Source: Acidobacteriota bacterium (GTDB lineage Bacteria > Acidobacteriota > Terriglobia > Terriglobales > Acidobacteriaceae). Taken from it: a DNA stretch of 64,000 bases. This document shows, piece by piece, positions 36,735 to 46,300 of this stretch. Both the position numbers and the translations under genes were made by a program. The stretch is taken from NCBI GenBank assembly GCA_018268855.1, contig JAFDVR010000006.1:124001-188000 (forward strand), read 5' to 3'. Numbering within the stretch: position 1 is the stretch's first letter; every line of letters starts with the position of its first letter. The notes beneath the pieces are model-generated. The model worked only from the letters and a program-made list of their open reading frames with translations, had not been told where the DNA came from and ran no database searches.

Positions 36735-38654
36735 TCAGGATGACGGATTCGTTGGGGTGGCTTTGAGCAGCAGCGTGCAGCCTTCGGCGATGTGCCAGCC
36801 TGTGGGCGTGATGGGGAACATGGCTCCGCTGCCGCCGTATTCCACGGCTTCGCTGTTCCACTGCATCGTCCACTGCATGCCTTCGGGTGGAGCAAGTAAA
36901 GGTTCGGGAACGTGAGCGAGTTCCAGCAGTGGACCGAAGTTGACGATGAGAAGGTGATCGCTTCCCTGCCCTGCTGCATCGCTGGAGAAATAACGGAGTA
37001 TGAAGCAGTCAGCGGTGAGGATGGCACCATCGACTGCATCTTTCTTCTGTTGCGAGAGGTGTGGGTCTTCGCCGCGCAGACGAAGCAGGTCCTGAAAGAA
37101 GCGTTGCAGATGTTGCGCCTCTTCGGTTTCGCGGTCCGCGGGTTGCAGCTTACAGCTTTCGAAGGTTTCGCGCAGTGCGGGGTCGGCCATTACTGACGCC
37201 GGGTTGTCGATGGATTTAATGGATTCAAACTGGCCAAGAAACTCGATACGGCCTTTGCGTACGCTATCGCAGATCTCGGTTTTGTGATCGCAGAAATAGA
37301 CGAAGTGGCGTGCGGAGCCGTACTCCTGTCCCATGAAAAAGAGCGGTGTTCCTGGTGAAAGGAGCCAGTACGCGGCCATGGCGCGGTAGAGACGGTCGCT
37401 GGCGTGCGCGCGCGGGCGAGTACCGTGAATGTTGTTCGCGACCTGATCGTGGTTCTCGATGAAAGTAACAGCCTGCCACGGCTGCATGCATGGGAAGGGC
37501 GTTCCGCGATTGGCTTTCTGCCACGAGTAGAACTGTCCTTGAAAGAGGAAGCCATACTTTGCGGCGGAGACAAACTCCTGTGGACTGCCGAGATGATCGG
37601 TGTAGTAGGCTTCGCGCTTGCCCGTGAGACGGACGACGGCGGAATGGTGAAGATCGTCGTTCCACATACCGTCCATGCCGTAGCCACCCTGCGCGGGGGG
37701 AAGAAGCTGGAGGCTCTGCTGTCGTTCGCACTCGCTGGTGAGAATGATGCTGCGATTGCCTGCTGCGGCGCGTGCGCGCCGTATCATGGCAGCGAGGATG
37801 TGTTCGCCATGCGTGCCTGAATCCTGAATGGATTGCGTGGCGTCGAAGCGGAGACCATCGAAGTGGAACTCGCGAATCCACTCTTCTACATTCTGCAAAA
37901 AGAACTCGCGCACGGGGCCGCTGTGTTCGCCGTCGAAGTTGGGCGCATCGCCCCATTCGCTGGCTTCTTTTGCGAGATAGAAGGGCGAGAACTGGTTGAG
38001 GTAGTTTCCATCCGGTCCGAAGTGGTTATAGACGACGTCGAGGATGACGCCGAGGCCGTTCTGATGTGCAGCGTCGATCATGTGACGCAGATCGTTGGGA
38101 CTTCCGTAGGCGTGAAAGGGCGCAAAGAAATCGACGCCGTCGTATCCCCAGCCAAACTCACCTGCGAACTCGTGCAGCGGCATGATCTCGAGTACGGTGA
38201 TGCCGAGGTCGCGGAGGCGGGCGAACTCTTTTTCCGCGGCATGATACGTACCTTCCTGCGTGAAGGTGCCGACGTGTAGCTCGTAGATGACCTGGCCTTG
38301 TAGATCGCATCCACGCCATGCAGCTTCTTGTTCGCTCCAGGTATAGCTGGCGTGATCGACGATCTCGCTCCAGCCGTGCGGGCCTTCCGGTTGATAGCGC
38401 GATGCTGGATCGGGGAATGGGCCTTTTCCATCTACAGAGAATTTGTATTGTTCGCCAGCGTGAAGGTTGGGAATCTCTGCGGTGAAGTAGCCTTCGGAGC
38501 TGCGATGCAGCGGGTGTTTGGCGCCGGATTTTAAGACGAGATCGACTGTGTGCGCCTGGGGTGCCCAGACGCAGAACGAGGTTCCGTTCGCCGTTAACTG
38601 TGCACCGAAATGACACGGATGTGTGTTGCGGGATTCTTTGTCCTTCTGTCTCAC
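36735..38654 (-). CDS. treZ: Malto-oligosyltrehalose trehalohydrolase (GH13)
   Basis: Releases trehalose from maltooligosyl-trehalose ends. About 639 residues. There is an N-terminal carbohydrate-binding E-set domain (FGAQLTANGTSFCVWAPQA, then SVDGKGPFPDPASRYQPEG), then a GH13 barrel: YELHVGTFTQEGTY, GWGYDGVDFFAPFHAYG and DVVYNHFGPDGNYL. The nucleophile Asp is in GLRFDATQSI and the transition-state Asp in FIENHDQ. Start uncertain: the frame opens at a GTG at 38714 inside short direct repeats, so I prefer the GTG at 38654, which gives the usual length before HFGAQL. The partner synthase TreY is not in the window. Confidence 0.9.
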   Translation of the reverse strand: MRQKDKESRNTHPCHFGAQLTANGTSFCVWAPQAHTVDLVLKSGAKHPLHRSSEGYFTAEIPNLHAGEQYKFSVDGKGPFPDPASRYQPEGPHGWSEIVDHASYTWSEQEAAWRGCDLQGQVIYELHVGTFTQEGTYHAAEKEFARLRDLGITVLEIMPLHEFAGEFGWGYDGVDFFAPFHAYGSPNDLRHMIDAAHQNGLGVILDVVYNHFGPDGNYLNQFSPFYLAKEASEWGDAPNFDGEHSGPVREFFLQNVEEWIREFHFDGLRFDATQSIQDSGTHGEHILAAMIRRARAAAGNRSIILTSECERQQSLQLLPPAQGGYGMDGMWNDDLHHSAVVRLTGKREAYYTDHLGSPQEFVSAAKYGFLFQGQFYSWQKANRGTPFPCMQPWQAVTFIENHDQVANNIHGTRPRAHASDRLYRAMAAYWLLSPGTPLFFMGQEYGSARHFVYFCDHKTEICDSVRKGRIEFLGQFESIKSIDNPASVMADPALRETFESCKLQPADRETEEAQHLQRFFQDLLRLRGEDPHLSQQKKDAVDGAILTADCFILRYFSSDAAGQGSDHLLIVNFGPLLELAHVPEPLLAPPEGMQWTMQWNSEAVEYGGSGAMFPITPTGWHIAEGCTLLLKATPTNPSS

Positions 38655-38697
38655 CGTGCAGATGGATGCAGGTGCGTGGGTGCAGGTTTGTTGTGAA

Positions 38698-38742
38698 GAA
38701 CAGCGAGTCAGCACGTCAGCGAGTTAGCGAGTCAGCGCGTTT
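38698..38742. repeat. Short imperfect direct repeats of AGCGAGTCAGC
   Basis: The unit AGCGAGTCAGC and close variants (GTCAGCGAGTTAGCGAGTCA) recur three to four times just upstream of treZ. It argues against the GTG start at 38714 that falls inside it. Confidence 0.5.
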
Positions 38743-38809
38743 GAGGCAAGGCTGTCATTTTGGGTAGCGCTAAATAGGCTTACCCGTATAGCGGAGCATC
38801 CAATGAGAT

Positions 38810-40105
38810 ATGAGCGCACAGACACTTTCTGCGATTACGAAGATTGCGCAGCCGTTAACTTTTAGTGGAGACGAGGAGTACGAGTCTCTCCTGGCTGAAA
38901 TTGGCGATGCGCGGCTGGTGCTGATTGGCGAGGCTTCGCATGGCACACATGATTTCTACCGCGAGCGTGCTCGGATTACACGGATGCTGATCGAGCAGAA
39001 GGGTTTCTCCGCTGTAGCTGTGGAAGGCGACTGGCCGGATGCGTATCGCGTGAACCGCTTTGTGCAGGGTGAGAACCGTGACCGGGACGCGGAGGAGGCG
39101 CTGTCTGGGTTTCGCCGCTTCCCTGCATGGATGTGGCGCAACATGGACGTACTGGATTTTGCGACATGGCTGCGTGCGCACAACGAATGCACGGGAAAGA
39201 AGACCGGGTTTTATGGCCTTGATTTGTACAGCCTGTACACATCGGCGCAGGAGGTACTGCGGTATCTGGCGCATACCGATCCTGCTGCGGCGGCGCGGGC
39301 GCGGTATCGCTACAGTTGTTTCGATCAATTTGGCGAAGACACGCAGGCGTATGGCTACTCCGCCTCGTTTGGCATGACGGAGAGCTGCGAGCATGCCGTA
39401 GTGGAGCAGCTTGCGGAGATGCTGAAGAAGCGCAATGAGCACGGTGGACCGGAGTTTTTCTCTGCCGAGCAGAATGCGTTTCTGGTGCGCGATGCGGAGC
39501 ACTACTACCGCACGATGTTCAGCCGTGGTGTGAATTCATGGAACATCCGCGACCGGCATATGGCTGAGACGCTCGAACGGTTGCTGGAATTTTCTGGTGA
39601 CGGTTCGAAGGTGGTGGTATGGGCGCACAACTCGCACCTGGGTGATGCGCGCGCGACGGAGATGGGGCGATGTGATGAGTTGAATCTTGGCCAGATTGTG
39701 CGTGAAAAGCATCCTGATGAGTGCTTTTTGCTTGGGTTTACGACGTACTCCGGTGAAGTGACGGCGGCGCAGGATTGGGACGAGCCGGCGGAGCGGAAGA
39801 TCGTTCGGCATGGAATGCCGGGTAGCTATGAAGCGCTTTTTCATTCGACTACGCTGGGGGATTTTTTGCTTCCGCTGCGTGGTGAGGAGATTCGGCGGGC
39901 GCTGGAGTATCCCCTGCTGGAGCGCGCGATTGGCGTGATCTACAGGCCAGAGACGGAGCGCATCAGCCACTACTTTGAAGCACACATTGCGGAGCAGTTT
40001 GATGCGGTGATCCACATCGACCGCACGCGTGCGCTGGTGCCGCTGGAGAAGACGGTGCCGTGGGAGCAGGGCGAGGTGCCGGAGACGTATCCTTACGCGG
40101 TTTGA
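38810..40105 (+). CDS. Erythromycin esterase family protein
   Basis: A 431-residue EreA/EreB-like (PF05139) protein. The catalytic-site motifs are visible: IGEASHGTHDFY (about residues 40-51), EGDWPDAYRVNRF and VVWAHNSHLGDARATEMG. The His in EASHGTHD matches the essential histidine of characterised macrolide esterases. Most environmental homologues have unknown substrates, so resistance should not be assumed. The first of three consecutive plus-strand genes, followed 15 bases later by the phosphoesterase gene. Confidence 0.85.
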   Translation: MSAQTLSAITKIAQPLTFSGDEEYESLLAEIGDARLVLIGEASHGTHDFYRERARITRMLIEQKGFSAVAVEGDWPDAYRVNRFVQGENRDRDAEEALSGFRRFPAWMWRNMDVLDFATWLRAHNECTGKKTGFYGLDLYSLYTSAQEVLRYLAHTDPAAAARARYRYSCFDQFGEDTQAYGYSASFGMTESCEHAVVEQLAEMLKKRNEHGGPEFFSAEQNAFLVRDAEHYYRTMFSRGVNSWNIRDRHMAETLERLLEFSGDGSKVVVWAHNSHLGDARATEMGRCDELNLGQIVREKHPDECFLLGFTTYSGEVTAAQDWDEPAERKIVRHGMPGSYEALFHSTTLGDFLLPLRGEEIRRALEYPLLERAIGVIYRPETERISHYFEAHIAEQFDAVIHIDRTRALVPLEKTVPWEQGEVPETYPYAV

Positions 40106-40120
40106 TTTACCTTCGTAAGA

Positions 40121-40915
40121 GTGAAGATTCTTTTTGTTGGCGATGTGTTCGGGTCGGCCGGACGAAGGATAGTGGCTGAACACATCGGCCATGTGATGGA
40201 TTCGCATGCGATCGATCTGTGCGTGATCAATGGCGAGAATGCCGCAGGTGGATTTGGGATTACGCCTGCCATTGCCGACGATCTTTTCGACCTGGGCGCG
40301 CAGGTGATTACGACGGGCAATCACTTTTGGGACAAGAAAGAGATTCTTGAATATGTGAAGGTGGGGGCGGATTCGCGGGAGCGTCCGCGGCGGCTGCTGC
40401 GGCCTGCGAACTTTGCGCCGACGACGCCAGGGTTTGGCGTGTATGAGGGCGAGTTGCCGAATGGACAGGCGTATGCCGTGATCAATCTGCAGGGCCGCGT
40501 ATTTATGGCGAACAACGATGACCCGTTCCGCAGAGCGGATGAGTTGCTGGCACAGATCAAGGCGAAGACCGTGCTCGTGGATTTCCATGCGGAGGCGACG
40601 AGCGAGAAAATCGCGCTCGGATGGCATCTGGACGGGCGCGTGACTGCCGTCGTCTGCACGCATACGCATGTGCCGACTGCCGATGAGCGCGTGTTGCCGG
40701 GAGGCACGGCGTACATCACCGATGTGGGCATGAGCGGGCCTTACGATTCGGTGATTGGCGTGGAGCGCGAGATGGTGGTGAACCGCTTTTTGACCGGAGC
40801 GCCGGGAAAGTTTGAGGCGGCGAAGGGCAATCCGAAGATGTGCGCCGTGGTGATCGAGTGCGATGGCGGCACGGGGCAGGCGCACTCGATTCAGCGATTG
40901 ATGCTGGGCGAATAG
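40121..40915 (+). CDS. ymdB: YmdB-type metallophosphoesterase (TIGR00282 family)
   Basis: A 264-residue calcineurin-like phosphoesterase of the family that in Bacillus subtilis includes the 2',3'-cAMP phosphodiesterase YmdB. Metal ligands appear in [49 protein letters not shown] and GTHTHVPT-like [27 protein letters not shown] closes the domain. The start is a GTG at 40121. It is probably cotranscribed with the upstream esterase gene. Confidence 0.92.
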   Translation: MKILFVGDVFGSAGRRIVAEHIGHVMDSHAIDLCVINGENAAGGFGITPAIADDLFDLGAQVITTGNHFWDKKEILEYVKVGADSRERPRRLLRPANFAPTTPGFGVYEGELPNGQAYAVINLQGRVFMANNDDPFRRADELLAQIKAKTVLVDFHAEATSEKIALGWHLDGRVTAVVCTHTHVPTADERVLPGGTAYITDVGMSGPYDSVIGVEREMVVNRFLTGAPGKFEAAKGNPKMCAVVIECDGGTGQAHSIQRLMLGE

Positions 40916-40995
40916 GTGCTGCGGTCCTGCGCGGACGGCGGGCGATGCGCTTCGCGCATGATTTCCGCGCATCCCATAGACAAGGAGATTTTTCT

Positions 40996-41391
40996 ATGGA
41001 GATCAGGCGTGTGGGTTCGCAGCCTTCGGTGAAAGGGCCTGCGGATTGGTTTACGGGTGCGGTGCGGATTGATCCGTTGTTTCAGGCTCCTGCACCTGCG
41101 CGTGTGCAGGGTGCGAGTGTGACCTTTGAGCCCGGTGCGCGGACAGCGTGGCATACGCATCCGCTAGGGCAGACGCTGATTGTGACGGCAGGATGCGGAT
41201 GGGTGCAGCGTGCGGGTGGACCGGTGGAGGAGGTTCATCCCGGCGATGTGGTTTGGTTTTCTCCGCATGAAAAGCACTGGCACGGTGCGACCGCAACCAC
41301 AGGAATGACGCATATTGCTGTGCAGGAAGCACTGGATGGCAAGGTTGTGGAGTGGATGGAGCAGGTGAGCGATTCGGAGTATCACGCTTGA
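40996..41391 (+). CDS. Cupin domain protein
   Basis: A 131-residue single-domain cupin. The two metal-binding cupin motifs are visible: [20 protein letters not shown] and [17 protein letters not shown]. The length and motifs resemble small mandelonitrile-lyase-like or quercetinase-like cupins; the reaction is unknown. The ATG at 40996 is clearly right because AAGGAGAT lies 8 bases upstream, while the longer frame overlaps the previous gene. Third gene of the plus-strand group. Confidence 0.88.
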   Translation: MEIRRVGSQPSVKGPADWFTGAVRIDPLFQAPAPARVQGASVTFEPGARTAWHTHPLGQTLIVTAGCGWVQRAGGPVEEVHPGDVVWFSPHEKHWHGATATTGMTHIAVQEALDGKVVEWMEQVSDSEYHA

Positions 41392-41414
41392 TCGTTTAGA
41401 GCCTAAGCTGCCCG

Positions 41415-41497
41415 ATAGATCGCGCCTTTAGCGCTCCGGTGTATGGAGCCGCATACCTGGGGCGTTGTCCCAAGGCTAGAGCGGGCCTTTGGCCCTG
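41415..41497 (-). repeat. Triple-hairpin intergenic repeat, copy 3 (inverted)
   Basis: Read on the minus strand it gives CAGGGCCAAAGGCCCGC, then GGGACAACGCCCCAGGTATG, then GAGCGCTAAAGGCGCGA, matching copies 1 and 2. It lies between the convergent cupin and TPR-protein genes. Confidence 0.85.
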
Positions 41498-41581
41498 AAC
41501 AGCAAACATGATGCCGCTGAGCGGCTAAACACTGTGCAGATGAGCAGAAAATTTATTTGGTGAAATACTTCTGCAAGTAAG

Positions 41582-41605
41582 AAGGGCAGCCTTTCGGCTG
41601 CCCTT
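41582..41605 (-). terminator. Terminator hairpin after the TPR-type exported protein gene
   Basis: Perfect 10-bp arms AAGGGCAGCC and GGCTGCCCTT around TTTC, about 24 bases past the stop. The T-tract is weak on the minus strand and better on the plus strand. Confidence 0.6.
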
Positions 41606-41628
41606 TCTGGTTTTAGGTGTGATTCCGA

Positions 41629-42954
41629 CTAGCGCTTGCGGCGGGCCGGTGCGTGGTGCGCCGGGGCCTTCTTGGCAGGCGCCTTTGCGGGCGCTTTTAC
41701 CGCAGCTTCCGCGTTGATCATGTTGATCATGAGCGGCTTCTGCGTGTAGCTGTCGAAGGTGCCGATCATGTCGATAGCATCCCCGACGGCCGGCACTGTC
41801 TTGAGCGGCTCCTTGAGCTTGAAGTCGAAGTCGGCAATCTTTGGATTGGCCTGCTTGGCGTCTTCAGAGACGGCGAGCATCACGTCCGTGTCGGTGACGG
41901 AGACGACCACACCGGGGACTTTGACTTCTTTGCCCTTTACCGGAGCGAAGACCTGATCGGCCTGCGCAGGGGTGCCGTTGGTGATGACGAACTCACGATC
42001 GCTGAGTGCGAGCGTTGCGAGGTCGGTGGTGGGGTTTGCGAGCAACTGGTTGACGAAGTCAGCCGGTGTGGGCGCGGGCTTCACGACCAGATCAGCCGGA
42101 TAGAAGACATTGGCGGCTGCGGCAGTCTTCATAGCGTCATAGCCTTCGTCGCTGCCGTGGAACTTTTTGTAGCAATAGCTGGCGAGCGGCTGGAAGGTGG
42201 CCTTGAACTGGTCTGGCGCGTAGGTGGCTGTGCGCGTGGCGTAGAAGGAGCACTTCAGATAATCCGGCGGCGTGGAACCGTAATAAGCCTGCGCGAGGAA
42301 GTAGGTGTCCTGCAGATAAGGAGCGGGCTGCTTGGTGGTCTCCGGATCGACGGACTTCAGCTCTGCCTCGTAGGCGGAGATAGCAGCCGGCATGTCCTTG
42401 CGGGTCAGCGCGTCAATACCGATTGCGGAGTAGAGGTACGGTGTCGCCTGCTTCTTGATGGTGTCAAAATCAGCCTGGCTCATGTCGGCTGGCTTGGTGG
42501 CCTTGAGAGCACGCTCCGCGAACGATGCGGCCTGACCGTAGTCAGCAGACTTCTGGGCCTGGTCCGTGGCCTGGTCGCCCTGGGCCTTGCGGAGACCGGC
42601 TTCGAGAGCCAGAGCGCGGATATTGTTGGGATCCACTTGCAGGACCTTGTCGGCAGTGGTGAGCGTCTTGGCTGCGTCAAACTGCTGATAGGCACCCATC
42701 AACTGTTCCAGCACCGCCGTCTTTACTGCGGATTGAGGATATTGCTGCAGAAAGGCTTCCAGAGCCGCTGCTTTGGCTTTAGGGTCGGTCTGCGACGTGG
42801 CGTTGGTGTAGGCGTTGTACTCCGGCTGTGACAGCTGGACGCTTCCGCCGTTCTGCTGCTGCTGGGCACCGTTATTGATGTTGACCGCAGTCTGAGCCGT
42901 AGCGAGAACGCTTACGCTGGCAGCCAGCAGGGAGGAAAGTACGACCTTCTTCAT
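41629..42954 (-). CDS. Exported TPR-type protein with Ala/Lys-rich basic tail
   Basis: A 441-residue protein with a signal peptide (MKKVVLSSLLAASVSVLATAQ). Helical repeats resembling tetratricopeptide units fill about residues 50-260 (for example AALEAFLQQYPQSAVKTAVL and ADKVLQVDPNNIRALALEAG). A beta-rich segment at about 330-415 (VVVSVTDTDVMLAVSED, VGDAIDMIGTFDSY) follows, then a low-complexity Ala-Lys-Pro tail (KAPAKAPAKKAPAHH). The family has no function I recognise. GGAG lies about 10 bases before the ATG. A periplasmic scaffold or polymer-binding role is only a guess. Confidence 0.75.
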   Translation of the reverse strand: MKKVVLSSLLAASVSVLATAQTAVNINNGAQQQQNGGSVQLSQPEYNAYTNATSQTDPKAKAAALEAFLQQYPQSAVKTAVLEQLMGAYQQFDAAKTLTTADKVLQVDPNNIRALALEAGLRKAQGDQATDQAQKSADYGQAASFAERALKATKPADMSQADFDTIKKQATPYLYSAIGIDALTRKDMPAAISAYEAELKSVDPETTKQPAPYLQDTYFLAQAYYGSTPPDYLKCSFYATRTATYAPDQFKATFQPLASYCYKKFHGSDEGYDAMKTAAAANVFYPADLVVKPAPTPADFVNQLLANPTTDLATLALSDREFVITNGTPAQADQVFAPVKGKEVKVPGVVVSVTDTDVMLAVSEDAKQANPKIADFDFKLKEPLKTVPAVGDAIDMIGTFDSYTQKPLMINMINAEAAVKAPAKAPAKKAPAHHAPARRKR

Positions 42955-43360
42955 GTAGAGGCTCCTCGAATCCGGGAAGTTCTTGGGTATGTGGCAAATG
43001 CTTCAAAAATCCAGCACCAAAAGTTAGCACAGGATGTAATGATGCGGATTATAAGAATTCGGTTCTCTCGGAGCAAGCGTGGAAGCCGTTGCTGGGGCGA
43101 GAGATGGCTCTTTGAGAGTTGCGTCTGTCTGTGAGTCTCATAAGTGGCCCGTTCTTTGGACGTGGATAGCTGGAAAACGTGAGAGCCTGCGCGATAAGCC
43201 CCAGCAATGGAAAAGGGGACGCCTTATCCACAATATATTGGGTTAGTGGTGTTGATTCCACCCCGGTGCGCCAAGTAGGGTTGTCCTAGTTCCTGACAGG
43301 ACCGCCGGAGAGACACTAGATACAGGCAAAAGCCTGCCCGGCGATGGAGGTTTCGTTTCC
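42955..43360. other. Divergent intergenic region upstream of smc
   Basis: A 406-base gap between the divergent TPR-protein and smc genes. It presumably holds both promoters. GGAGG lies 10 bases before the smc ATG. A perfect DnaA-box-like 9-mer TTATCCACA is at 43224-43232, but alone. A 70-codon frame on the minus strand looks like chance. I see no RNA gene. Confidence 0.5.
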
Positions 43361-46300
43361 ATGCTCAAGCTCAAGCGTGTACAGATTCTCGGCTTCAAGT
43401 CTTTTTGCGATAAGACAGAGGTGCAACTGACCGGCAACGGCATTATCGCCGTGGTGGGGCCGAACGGCTGCGGCAAATCCAACATCTCCGACGCGATCAC
43501 CTGGGTGCTGGGTGAGCAGAGTGCCAAGAGCCTGCGTGGCGTGAAGATGGAGGACGTGATCTTTGCCGGAACGCGCGACCGCAAGCCGACCGGCATGGCC
43601 GAGGTATCGCTCACACTGGTTGACCCAGATGTATACGATGGAGCCGTTTCTGAAGGCGAGCCTGAGATCGTCGTGAAGGACGAGCTTTCTTCTGATTGGG
43701 ATGAGAATGCTTTCCGGGCGCAACGTGCTGCCGAGACGGAAGCCGCTGTAGCTGAGGCGCAGCCGGGTGTTGTTCTGAACGAAGAGGAAGCGGCTGCTGC
43801 AGAGGCAGCAGGAGAAGCCGAGCAAACCGAGGGCGAAAACGGTGTGGTGCTGAAGATTCGCCGCCGCAAGTTCAACCGCGCTCCTGTGCGTGCCGGTGAG
43901 ATCACGATCACGCGCCGGTTGTTCCGTTCGGGCGATAGCGAGTATCTGCTGAATGGCAAGATCTGCCGTCTGCGCGACATCCAGGACATCTTTATGGGCA
44001 CTGGCCTGAGCGGCGAGAACTACGCCATCATCGGGCAGGAGCGCATTGGACAACTGCTTTCGTCCAAGCCGCTCGACCGCCGTTCAATCATTGAAGAGGC
44101 TGCGGGCATTACGCGCTTCAAGACGAAGAAGCGTCTTGCGGAGCTGCGGTTGGAAGCGGCGCGGCAGAACCTTGCGCGCGTGGACGACATCTTTGAAGAA
44201 GTGACGCGGCAGATGGCGAGCTTGAAGCGTCAGGCTGCGAAGGCGGAACGCTACGGCGCGTTGCGCGATGAATTGCGTGCCAAGCTGCGGGTTGTGCTGG
44301 CGAGCCGCATGGCGCAGATGGATGCCGATCAGGCGGAGACTTCGCGCGTGATCGCTGAATTGAATGTGAAGATCGAAGCGCAGTCTGCCGACGTGGAGAC
44401 GATGGACGCGGAGCACACGTCTGGTGTGCAGCGTGGATACGGTCTGGATGAGGAGATTCGCGAGGCGAACCTTCGCGCTAATCAGGCTGCTGTTGAATTG
44501 GAGCGCATGGCTGCGCGGCAGGCAGCAAACACCGATCGCATTGCCGACCTGACACACCGCATTGCCGGTGGACAGGAAGAGCTGGCGCAGATTCGTCAGC
44601 AGATCGAATCGCTTTCTGCGGAGAGCGATGGGCTGAAGTTGTTTCTGGAGACGGCGACGGCGGAGACTGCCGCTGCGCGTGAGACGGCGCAGCAGAAGCA
44701 GGCGGAGGCGCAGGAGTCTGTGCGCGCGGTGAATGCAGCCGAGCAGCAGAGCGAGGAGGGCCGCCGCCAGACGATGCAGTTGTTGCAACGCGCATCGCAG
44801 TTGCGGAATGAAGAGGCACAGGCTGCGGAGTCGCTCGCGGGACTTGATCGCGAATCGCAGCGTCTGGCGATGGAGAGCGAGCAGGCGCGCCATGAACTCG
44901 AAGCGCTGGGTAAGCAGCGCGGACAGGTGGCGTTGTCGTTTGAGTCTGTGACGGACCGCTTGCAACGCTTGGAGCAGGAGATTGCCGAGCTTCGCATTGA
45001 GCTGGAGACGAAGCGCGCGGAGGAGCAGACCTCTCGCCGCAAGGGCGACCAGTTGCGCGCGGAGATGGCGACGCTGATGGGGCGGAAGAGTTCCCTTGAG
45101 TCGCTGCTGCGCGATCACAGCTACTCCAACGATACGGTGAAGAAAATCTTCCATGCGAACCAGCAGGGTTCGAGCGTTGCTCCAGTAGGGACGCTGGCGG
45201 ATTTTCTGGAAGTGGAAGACAAGTACGAAGCTGTTGTCGATGAGTTTTTGCGCGATGAGTTGAACTACATCGTAGTGAAGAGCTGGGACGCAGCCGAAGA
45301 AGGCATGCGCATGCTGAAGGGCGACATGGACGGGCGCGCGACGTTCCTCGTGCATCCGAACGATGCGCAGGCGCGCTTCCCTTTCAGCGAAGGCATGGCA
45401 GGCAGCATGTCGCAGCCCACAAGTGGCGTGACTCCGCTGAAGAACTGCATCAAGGTGCTGGATGGGTTTGGCAAATCTCTCGAAGTGATTCTGCCGAAAC
45501 TGCGCGAGGGCTATGTAACGCCCGACACCGATATCGCACGCAATCTTGCGTTGAGCAATCCGGATGCGTTCTTCCTTTCGCCCAGCGGTGAGACGTTCCA
45601 CAACGTGACGGTGACGGGAGGCAAGCAACGTAGCGAGGGTCCTCTGGCGCTGAAGCGCGAGTTGCGCGAGGTGCAGGAGAAGCTGGACGCCGTTGAAGTC
45701 GAGCTGTCGCAGACGGATGTGCAATCGGCGCGGCTGGCTCAGGAGATTCAAGAAGCGCAGCATGCTCTGGAAGCGAAGAACAGCGAGCGACGTGAGGCTG
45801 AGCGCGAGTCGGCGAACTCCGGTGCTGCGCTGAAGCAGATGGAGAGCGAGAGCGCGCGCATTGAGCGCCGCATGCAGGATTGGGCGCTGGCGAGCGAGCG
45901 CAACCGCGATGCCCGCGCGGGCAAGGAAGAGATCATCGCGCGCAAGCAGGAAGAGGCTGCTCGCGTGGACGCCGAGCGCGCCGAAGTGGAAGAGCGCATC
46001 AGCGGCATTCAGGCGCAGGTGGGCGAGCTTCGTCTGCGGCGCGAGGAGTTGCAGCAGGCTGCTGCGGCTGCTTCCGCATCGCTTGCTGGATTGGAAGAAC
46101 GCCGCCGCAATGCTTCGGCGAACGTGGAGCAGAACACGCGCCTCATCAACGGACAGCAACAGCGTCTGTTGCAGGTGGAGCAGCAACTTGCTGCTGCCGC
46201 GACGGAGCAGCAGCGTCGTGAAGAAGAGAACGTCAACCTTGCCGCGCAGCATGAGGAGTTGTTGGCAACCCGTTCGCAAACTGTCGAAGAGGCGGCGAAG

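Noticed and set aside
38810..40105. Antibiotic resistance gene call for the erythromycin-esterase family protein
   Set aside because: Family membership alone does not show macrolide hydrolysis; most environmental members are uncharacterised.
43224..43232. Perfect DnaA box TTATCCACA upstream of smc, possible origin
   Set aside because: Only one box, no dnaA, dnaN or AT-rich unwinding element nearby; a single 9-mer can occur by chance.
43049..43261. 70-codon minus-strand frame between the TPR-protein and smc genes
   Set aside because: No ribosome site, no motif, mixed composition; likely chance.
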